Assembly: GCF_900091445.1 (NCBI RefSeq) | Contig: NZ_LT607733.1 | Coordinates: 62,001 to 126,000 of the forward strand | DNA from: Micromonospora echinofusca | GTDB taxonomy: Bacteria > Actinomycetota > Actinomycetes > Mycobacteriales > Micromonosporaceae | Direction of reading: 5' to 3' | Length of the DNA stretch: 64,000 nucleotides | Shown here: positions 60,198 to 64,000 of the stretch, in pieces | How the letters are laid out: every line of letters begins with the position of its first letter | How positions within the stretch are numbered: the stretch's first letter is position 1 | The notes under the pieces: model-generated | Database searches by the model: none | Told to the model about the DNA's origin: nothing | What the model saw: the letters and a program-made list of their open reading frames with translations, nothing else | Program-made: the position numbers and the translations under genes

Positions 60198-61562
60198 GTG
60201 GCGGAGTTGCACACCGGTGTGGGTCGTCAGCGCGGTGCGCGACCGTGGCCCCGCCCCCGGCGGATCGCGACGCTCTCGGTACACACCTCCCCTCTGCACC
60301 AGCCGGGCACCGGCGACGCAGGGGGGATGAACGTATACATCCTGGAAATCGCCCGCAGGCTGGCGGAGGCGGACGTCGAGGTGGAGATCTTCACCCGGGC
60401 CACCTCCGGCGACCTCCCCCCGGTGGTCGAGACGGCCCCGGGCGTGCACGTCCGGCACGTCCCGGCGGGGCCCCTGGAGGGGCTCACCAAGGAGGAACTG
60501 CCGGGGCAGCTCTGCGCGTTCACGGCGGGCGTGCTCCGCGCCGAGGCGGCCCGTCCGCCGGGCCACTACGACCTGATCCACTCCCACTACTGGCTCTCCG
60601 GGCAGGTCGGCTGGCTGGCCAAGGAGCGCTGGGGGGTGCCGTTGGTGCATACCGCGCACACCCTGGCGAAGGTCAAGAACGCCCAGCTCGCCGCCGGTGA
60701 CCGACCCGAGCCGAAGGCGCGCGTCATCGGCGAGGAGCAGGTGGTCGCCGAGGCCGACCGGCTGGTCGCGAACACGACGGTCGAGGCCCGTGACCTGATC
60801 GACCGGTACGACGCCGACCCGGCCCGGGTCGCGGTGGTCGAGCCCGGCGTGGACCTGGACCGGTTCCGCCCGGCCCCCGGCGACCGCGAGCGCGTCGCTG
60901 CCGCCGCCCGCCGGCGCCTCGGACTGCCCGCCACCGGGTACGTGGTGGCCTTCGTCGGCCGCATCCAGCCGCTGAAGGCCCCGGACGTGCTCATCCGCGC
61001 GGTGGCCGCCCTGCGCGAGCGCGACCCGGGGCTCGCCGACGAGGTGACCGTGGTGATCTGCGGGGGCCCCAGCGGCAGCGGGCTGGACCGCCCGACCGCC
61101 CTGATGGAGCTGGCCGCCACGCTCGGCGTCGCCGACCGGGTGCGTTTCCTGCCCCCGCTCACCGGCGACGACCTGCCCGCCCTGTACCGGGCCGCCGACC
61201 TGGTCGCGGTGCCGTCGTACAACGAATCCTTCGGCCTGGTCGCGCTGGAGGCACAGGCCTGCGGTACGCCGGTGGTGGCCGCCGCCGTCGGTGGCCTCGT
61301 GACCGCCGTCCGGGACCAGGTCAGCGGCGTGCTCATCGACGGCCACGACCCGGCCGACTGGGCCCGTACGCTCGCTCGCCTGCTGCCGGCCCGGCTCCGC
61401 CGCGCCGAGCTGGCCCGGGGCGCCGCGCGGCACGCCCGCAACTTCTCCTGGCACCGCACCGCCTCCGGGCTGCTCACCGTCTACGGCGAGGCGATCGCCG
61501 CGCACCGGTCCCGGCTCGCCTCCGAGCTGGCCTGCGGGCCGGCGATGTCCTGCTCCTGGTGA
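60198..61562 (+). CDS. mshA: D-inositol-3-phosphate glycosyltransferase MshA
   Basis: The 454-aa GT-B enzyme (GT4 family) has [20 protein letters not shown], the sugar-nucleotide motif [15 protein letters not shown] and the [17 protein letters not shown] donor-binding E-x7-E. It catalyses the first committed step of mycothiol synthesis, joining GlcNAc to inositol-3-phosphate. GTG at 60198 follows AGGGAG by 5 nt. GTG at 60180 is another candidate start 18 nt upstream. A YbjN gene follows 60 nt downstream, the usual actinobacterial pairing. Confidence 0.94.
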   Translation: MAELHTGVGRQRGARPWPRPRRIATLSVHTSPLHQPGTGDAGGMNVYILEIARRLAEADVEVEIFTRATSGDLPPVVETAPGVHVRHVPAGPLEGLTKEELPGQLCAFTAGVLRAEAARPPGHYDLIHSHYWLSGQVGWLAKERWGVPLVHTAHTLAKVKNAQLAAGDRPEPKARVIGEEQVVAEADRLVANTTVEARDLIDRYDADPARVAVVEPGVDLDRFRPAPGDRERVAAAARRRLGLPATGYVVAFVGRIQPLKAPDVLIRAVAALRERDPGLADEVTVVICGGPSGSGLDRPTALMELAATLGVADRVRFLPPLTGDDLPALYRAADLVAVPSYNESFGLVALEAQACGTPVVAAAVGGLVTAVRDQVSGVLIDGHDPADWARTLARLLPARLRRAELARGAARHARNFSWHRTASGLLTVYGEAIAAHRSRLASELACGPAMSCSW

Positions 61563-61622
61563 CCGACCGGGCCGGCCGCCGTCGCCCGGTGGCCCGGCGA
61601 TGGCGGCCGTAGAGTGGATCCG

Positions 61623-62153
61623 ATGAGCGGGAAGAGCGATCTTGCGGCCCTGATCGAGTCGGTCTGCGACGAGCGGGAACTGGCCTGGGAGTCGACCGGC
61701 CCGGGCTCGTACGCGGTCACGCTGCCGGGCACCCACAAGCTGAAGACGATCTGCAACCTGATCGTCGGCGAGCACGCGCTGCGGATCGAGGCGTTCGTGA
61801 TGCGCCAGCCGGACGAGCGCCGCGAGGAGCTGTGGGCCTGGCTCCTCCAGCGCAACGCCCGCATGTACGGCGTGTCGTTCTCCGTCGACGCGGTCGGCGA
61901 CGTCTACCTGACCGGCCGCGTCAATCCCGCCGGGATCGACGCCGACGAGCTGGACCGGCTGCTGGGCGCGGTGCTGACGTACGCCGACGAGTCCTTCGAC
62001 ACGATGCTGGAGATCGGCTTCGGCAGCTCGATCCGGCGGGAGTGGGAGTGGCGGGTCAAGCGGGGCGAGTCCACCGCGAACCTCGCGGCGTTCGCGCACC
62101 TCTTCGAGCCGTCCCCGGCCGCCGCCGATCCCAACCGGCCGGCCGCCGGGTAG
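61623..62153 (+). CDS. YbjN-domain protein
   Basis: The 176-aa protein (ELAWESTGPGSYAVTLPGTH, FVMRQPDERREELWAWLLQR, VYLTGRVNPAGIDADELDRL) matches the YbjN fold, an oligomeric chaperone-like domain of uncertain function. It sits directly downstream of mshA as in mycobacteria (Rv0487). TAGAGT (61610-61615) is 7 nt before the ATG (leaderless). Confidence 0.87.
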   Translation: MSGKSDLAALIESVCDERELAWESTGPGSYAVTLPGTHKLKTICNLIVGEHALRIEAFVMRQPDERREELWAWLLQRNARMYGVSFSVDAVGDVYLTGRVNPAGIDADELDRLLGAVLTYADESFDTMLEIGFGSSIRREWEWRVKRGESTANLAAFAHLFEPSPAAADPNRPAAG

Positions 62154-62286
62154 TCCGGCGACGCCTCGGGCACAGGTGCCCGGGTCGGAGGTTCGGACCG
62201 GTCCTGACGGGTATGCCGCACCGCGCGGTGCGGCACTGGGACCCGCCGCGCGCCGAAGACCAACTGTCGAGGAGCGTGAGCGTCCC

Positions 62287-63156
62287 ATGGCTCAGCGGAA
62301 CAGCTCAGGTCGCGGCGGGACTGCGACCAGGACGAAACGGCAGGCGGGCAACCAGACCCCGAACACCCCGACGATCTCCGAATCCGAGATCTCCCGGATG
62401 AAGGTGGACGAGATCCGGGGGCAGCTCCGCAAGCGCGGGGTCTCCGGCATCTCCGCCCTGCGCAAGCCGGAACTGGTGAAGACGCTGGCGAAGACCCTGC
62501 GGGCGGAGCGGCCGGCGGGCGGCGCCGCGCGTCGCAGCACCGGACCGGCCGGTCGGGCGACGGGGACCCGGGCATCCGCCGGGCGGGCTGCCGCCACGAA
62601 GAAGGCCGCGTCGGGCCGGGCGGCGGGCAAGGCCGCACCGGGCCGGGCACAGGCGGCGAACAAGGCCGCCCCGGCGAAGAAGGCGGCCGCGAAGGCGGCC
62701 CCGGCCAGGAAGACCACGTCGGCGGCCCGGAAGGTCGCGCCGGCCCCGGCGCGGGCGGGCACGCCCCGCGGGGGTACGACGACCGGCGTACGGACCGGGC
62801 GGAGCACCTCGCGGTCGGTGCGTTCCTCGCAGCTCATCTCGTCCACCGCTGATCGGCCGGAGCGCCCGGGCCGCAGCCTGGTGACCACCAACCACGAGGT
62901 CATCCAGCGCTGGGCGCGGGAGCGCGGCGCCAAACCGGCGACGATCGCGGGCACCGAGCGGGCGGGGCGGGCCGGCGTGCTCACCTTCAACATGCCCGGT
63001 TACCGGGAGAGCAGCCGGATCCGCGAGATCACCTGGGGCGAGTGGTTCCGCACCTTCGACGAGCGGAAGCTGAACCTGATCTACCAGGAGCAGTTGCGTA
63101 ACGGTCGGCCGAGCAACTTCTTCCGTACGGAATCGCCCGATCGTGAGGACGCCTGA
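62287..63156 (+). CDS. SAP-like/Lys-Ala-rich DNA-binding-type protein with conserved C-terminal domain
   Basis: The 289-aa protein begins with a SAP/Rho-N-like helix (SRMKVDEIRGQLRKRGVSGI ... RKPELVKTLAK, residues 38-75). A disordered AAK/ARA-type Lys/Ala/Pro region (about 80-195) follows. It ends in a conserved segment with VIQRWARERGAKPATI, ITWGEWFRTFDERKLNLIYQ and NGRPSNFFR. Similar C-termini occur in actinobacterial hypothetical proteins. The basic tract and SAP helix suggest nucleic-acid binding. The function is unknown. GAGGAG is 11 nt upstream of the ATG. Confidence 0.72.
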   Translation: MAQRNSSGRGGTATRTKRQAGNQTPNTPTISESEISRMKVDEIRGQLRKRGVSGISALRKPELVKTLAKTLRAERPAGGAARRSTGPAGRATGTRASAGRAAATKKAASGRAAGKAAPGRAQAANKAAPAKKAAAKAAPARKTTSAARKVAPAPARAGTPRGGTTTGVRTGRSTSRSVRSSQLISSTADRPERPGRSLVTTNHEVIQRWARERGAKPATIAGTERAGRAGVLTFNMPGYRESSRIREITWGEWFRTFDERKLNLIYQEQLRNGRPSNFFRTESPDREDA

Positions 63157-63490
63157 CGTGTTTCGGGGAATGGCGGGCGGGTAAGCGCTGTTCGGCTGAC
63201 CGAGACCGGAACAGCGGTCACCCCGGTGGGACACCGGAGCTGTGACCGGCGAGACAGCCCATTCAGGTTGTCTTCGTAATACCGGGCGAACTAACTTTAT
63301 TGCACCGCGCCACGCTTGGAACCGTTCGGGGGAGCGGTGGATCGATCAGATCCGTGCACCGAGCGAGGCGCAGGGGACGGGTGGAACAACACCGTTGGGG
63401 GACGGTGGCCACCTGTTTGGACCGGCGGCGCGAGCGGGCGACGCCTACGGGGGTGGGCTTTGCCTGCCGCCGCCGGTCATACGGTGCGAG

Positions 63491-63521
63491 CGCCCATCGC
63501 GATCACGAGTCGCGGTGGGCG
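63491..63521 (+). terminator. 12-bp hairpin in the structured intergenic region
   Basis: CGCCCATCGCGA (63491-63502) and TCGCGGTGGGCG (63510-63521) pair with one G-T wobble and a 7-nt loop. The sequence TTCTGCTGTCC follows. It could terminate a plus-strand transcript. Confidence 0.5.
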
Positions 63522-63562
63522 TTCTGCTGTCCTCCCCCCGCCGGACCTTCGGCCCGATACCG

Positions 63563-63591
63563 CCACCTGGTGGACGCCGTCCACCTGGTGA
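63563..63591 (-). terminator. Terminator downstream of the MFS transporter
   Basis: The minus-strand hairpin pairs 63579-63590 with 63563-63575 (one mismatch) immediately after the stop of the MFS gene, with a 3-nt loop. Confidence 0.6.
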
Positions 63592-64000
63592 TCACCGCGC
63601 GGCGGTGGGGGCAGCGGCAGCGGTCGGGGACGGGGGCGGGAGGGGCGTGGAGAGCCGGCGGAGGGCGGCGACGCGCCGTTCGCGGGATGGCCCGGCCAGC
63701 AGGTGGCAGCCGGCGGCCAGCAGTCCCAGCCCGCCGACGATCAGCCAGTGCCGGTCCCCGAGGTACTGGAGGCCGACCCCGCCGAGGGTGGGCGCCACGA
63801 ACGACGCCGCCGGGAACGCCAGATAGAACACCGACTGGTAGCGGGCCCGCAGCGCCAGCGGGGCGAGGTCGGCGTTGATCTGCGCGTTGGGCGGTGCGGC
63901 GAGCATCTGGCCGACGGTCCAGACCACCGCCGCCGCCAGGTAGACCACCACGTCGTCGGCGAACGCGAGGGTGGCGAAGCCGAGCGCCAGTAGCGCGGTG
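63592..64000 (-). CDS. Major facilitator superfamily transporter (5' end beyond window)
   Basis: The last 136 or so codons of an MFS permease are visible. Hydrophobic helices such as VVVYLAAAVVWTVGQMLAA, YLAFPAASFVAPTLGGVGL and WLIVGGLGLLAAGCHLLAG match the second half of a 12-helix transporter. A Pro/Ala/Thr-rich tail follows. The substrate is unknown. Its 5' part lies beyond the right edge of the window. Confidence 0.8.
   Translation of the reverse strand, partial: TALLALGFATLAFADDVVVYLAAAVVWTVGQMLAAPPNAQINADLAPLALRARYQSVFYLAFPAASFVAPTLGGVGLQYLGDRHWLIVGGLGLLAAGCHLLAGPSRERRVAALRRLSTPLPPPSPTAAAAPTAAR

Larger units (their letters stand above)
63157..63591. other. 435-nt structured intergenic region between convergent genes
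   Basis: The hairpins are CGCTGTTC/GAACAGCG (63187-63217) and GGTCAC/GTGACC with an inner CCGGTG-GGA-CACCGG (about 63215-63246). There is also a CACCGT-TGGGGG-ACGGTG hairpin (about 63389-63406) and a 12-bp stem 63491-63502/63510-63521. A promoter-like TTGTCT...TAACTT occurs at about 63269-63298 on the plus strand. This points to a possible ncRNA or leader of an unseen transcript, but I recognise no known family. Confidence 0.5.

Noticed and set aside
63157..63591. 6C RNA or tmRNA in the 63.3 kb intergenic region.
   Set aside because: No paired C6 loops, no tmRNA tag or Ala-tRNA-like ends, and no RNase P or SRP signatures; only hairpins are seen.
1..64000. Mobile elements, prophage, CRISPR array, tRNA or rRNA.
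   Set aside because: No transposase, integrase, phage structural gene, regular repeat-spacer array or tRNA/rRNA signature was seen on reading both strands. A tRNAscan or Infernal run would be needed to exclude a missed tRNA.

Overview
The window is a stretch of very GC-rich actinobacterial chromosome. Mycothiol genes (mshD, mshA), a GlnR-type nitrogen regulator, PHO boxes of the streptomycete 11-nt type, a SAM-IV riboswitch, a Cys-rich leader peptide and many leaderless genes point to an actinomycete. Gene order and protein style fit Micromonosporaceae (Micromonospora-like), but the genus is an inference. I see no rRNA, tRNA, CRISPR array, insertion sequence or prophage. Genes are packed on both strands. 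Most intergenic gaps hold only a promoter or a hairpin terminator.

Layout. 0-15 kb: a truncated FAD-linked oxidase, DUF4031 and HD-domain proteins, a FUSC-type exporter, a divergent MocR regulator/EamA exporter pair with overlapping start codons, a frameshifted class V aminotransferase behind a SAM-IV riboswitch, a PrsW-like protease, a GroES-like protein, an AI-2E-type transporter, a DinG-like helicase, a DUF402 protein and an ECF41-type sigma factor. 15-25 kb: phosphate genes, namely a PPK2-family kinase, a DUF47-pit phosphate-uptake operon preceded by a three-unit PHO box, and pstSCAB preceded by another PHO-box cluster, with a Gfo/Idh oxidoreductase and a NUDIX protein between them. 25-39 kb: mshD, a polysaccharide deacetylase, glnR, a DUF2993 lipid-binding protein, a Cys leader peptide controlling sulfurtransferase/sseC, a glycogen-debranching-type enzyme, a DsrE protein, nitrobindin, a class IV aminotransferase and a Fur-ygfZ operon. 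Much of this order matches M. tuberculosis Rv0811c-Rv0820 as I recall it. 39-50 kb: amino-acid enzymes, acetyltransferases, an XRE regulator with a heparin-binding-haemagglutinin-like protein and DUF2516 (compare Rv0474-Rv0476), AlaX, a nucleotidyltransferase, an SDR, a WYL regulator and an EI24/CysZ-like membrane protein. 50-56.4 kb: a complete LacI-controlled beta-glucoside uptake operon with two palindromic operators. 56.5-63 kb: a mycothiol-dependent-type enzyme, murB, a methyltransferase, an SDR, mshA, a YbjN protein (compare Rv0482-Rv0487) and a SAP/Lys-Ala-rich protein. The right edge cuts an MFS transporter.

The themes that join genes are phosphate supply (PHO boxes, pit, pst, PPK2), sulfur and thiols (SAM riboswitch, Cys attenuator, rhodanese, mycothiol enzymes) and a strong reliance on leaderless TANNNT-N(6-8)-start expression. 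No clearly unprecedented system is visible. The most interesting objects are regulatory: the riboswitch-controlled broken gene, the Cys leader, the phased PHO boxes, several unusually compact divergent promoters, and an unexplained structured intergenic region at 63.2-63.5 kb.
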